DNA from: CBFGRU01 sp965651255
GTDB lineage: Bacteria; Planctomycetota; Phycisphaerae; Phycisphaerales; SM1A02
DNA: 7,146 bases
Direction of reading: 5' to 3'
Assembly: GCA_965651255.1 (NCBI GenBank)
Contig: CBFGRU010000162.1
Span: 1-7,146, forward strand
A program made the position numbers and the translations under genes. Each line of letters opens with the position of its first letter. Position 1 is the stretch's first letter. The notes beneath the pieces were generated by a model. It was not told where the DNA came from, ran no database searches, and was given only the letters and a program-made list of their open reading frames with translations. Below are positions 6,584-7,146 of this stretch, in pieces.

Positions 6584-7146
6584 ATGTCAAGGCGCGATTC
6601 GAGTCCCTATCTGAATCAGTGTCCAACCAGCAACGTGCTGGTCGCATTCATCGCGATGCTCGGCCTGCTGAGCGGGTGCTGGCATCCGCGCAGTGGTGCG
6701 GACCCCTTCGACCTTCGTGGGGCGGGCCTGCCCCACCAGCAGGGAGGGAAGCAGTATGAGTACGCGCTGCCAGCGCAGCCAACAACCACGGTTGCGGCGA
6801 CCTTGCCCGCCACGCTCGCGGTCGCGCGTATTCAGCAATCAGGAAGGCATTACATTTCGGAAGCGCGCACCCGGTACGACGATGGGGACTTTCTCTCACT
6901 CACGCAAACGCTGACGACCGACCATCGCGAAGAGTTGGGATCACTGTACGGGATTTCAGATGTCATCGTCCTCGCGCCCCCGCCCACACGACCTGAACGA
7001 GGACAACGCGGGCACGTGCTGAATGCTGTGCGCCAGGAAGCCCACCGGGTCGGTGCGGAACTGCTGTTGCTGCTGACGTTTGCCTCTGATTCGGAGACAC
7101 ACTCCATCCTGCCGCCACTTTCGGTACTGACCCTGGGAATGCTGCC
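6584..7146 (+). CDS. Putative lipoprotein of unknown function (3' end outside window)
   Basis: The frame opens at ATG 6584 and stays open to the window edge, giving 187 residues without a stop. The start encodes a lipoprotein signal peptide: SRRD at the front, hydrophobic core VLVAFIAMLGLL, and lipobox L29-S-G-C32. A polar stretch (33-65) is followed by strand/helix segments including ATLAVARIQQSGRHYI (about 72-87), YGISDVIVLAPPP, a helix LNAVRQEAHRVGAELLLLLTF and LPPLSVLTLGML at the edge. The 'VGAELLLLLTF ... LTLG' ending resembles envelope lipoproteins of unknown function that I recall only vaguely, with a fold perhaps near CsgG-type N-terminal domains; this is weak. Its start lies 73 bases after the VIT-VWA gene with no clear terminator between them, so it may be the fifth gene of the operon. 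No good ribosome binding site is visible. Confidence 0.7.
   Translation, partial: MSRRDSSPYLNQCPTSNVLVAFIAMLGLLSGCWHPRSGADPFDLRGAGLPHQQGGKQYEYALPAQPTTTVAATLPATLAVARIQQSGRHYISEARTRYDDGDFLSLTQTLTTDHREELGSLYGISDVIVLAPPPTRPERGQRGHVLNAVRQEAHRVGAELLLLLTFASDSETHSILPPLSVLTLGML
6717..6736. repeat. GC-rich palindrome inside the lipoprotein gene
   Basis: GTGGGGCG (6717-6724) pairs with TGCCCCAC (6729-6736) around a GGCC loop; seven pairs are Watson-Crick and one is G-T. It lies within codons 45-51 of the last gene, in the variable region after the signal peptide, and keeps the frame. It has the look of a REP-like interspersed palindrome, but only one copy is present here, so this cannot be shown from the window. 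Confidence 0.4.

Noticed and set aside
6587..6899. Several short - strand and + strand frames across the right end (for example 6587-6838, 6648-6899, 6693-6914)
   Set aside because: They overlap the lipoprotein frame that starts at 6584, which has a proper signal peptide and stays open to the edge. The short frames show no domain and are alternative readings of the same GC-rich DNA.
1..7146. CRISPR arrays, tRNA or rRNA genes, insertion sequences and phage genes
   Set aside because: I looked for direct repeat arrays, tRNA-like cloverleaf segments, transposase-like products and flanking inverted repeats, and saw none. The coding blocks leave gaps of about 100 bases or less.

Overview
The window is GC-rich bacterial DNA with six complete genes and two cut by the window edges. 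The organism looks like a member of the Planctomycetota, perhaps Phycisphaerae. I infer this from the combination of a dockerin-type domain outside cellulosomes, a VIT-VWA lipoprotein, an ECF sigma factor coupled to a membrane partner, and the dnaJ-grpE-fmdB order. No taxonomic marker gene is present, so this assignment is a judgement.

Left block, + strand (1-1265): the C-terminal end of DnaJ, then GrpE, then an FmdB-type zinc-ribbon protein with a long low-complexity tail. This is a housekeeping chaperone cluster. A 9-bp hairpin follows it in the gap before the next, convergent gene.

Middle, - strand (1372-2202): a PrsW-type intramembrane protease. It converges on the fmdB-like gene and diverges from the sigma-factor gene.

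Right block, + strand (2248 to the window end): a compact operon. It encodes an ECF sigma factor; a single-pass membrane protein whose gene starts at an ATGA overlap and which ends in a two-loop dockerin-like calcium-binding module; a secreted cohesin-like protein overlapping by one base; an 859-residue lipoprotein with VIT and VWA domains, two bases further on; and, 73 bases later, a second lipoprotein that runs off the window.

The most interesting reading is that the right block plus PrsW is one envelope-signalling system. The dockerin-bearing membrane protein sits where an anti-sigma factor is expected. Its likely extracytoplasmic ligand, the cohesin-like protein, is encoded next to it. 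A relative of the protease that cleaves the anti-sigma factor RsiW in Bacillus is encoded divergently alongside. The lipoproteins may be structural or sensory partners at the cell surface. The domain calls rest on visible motifs; the links between the genes are inference from order, overlap and known families.
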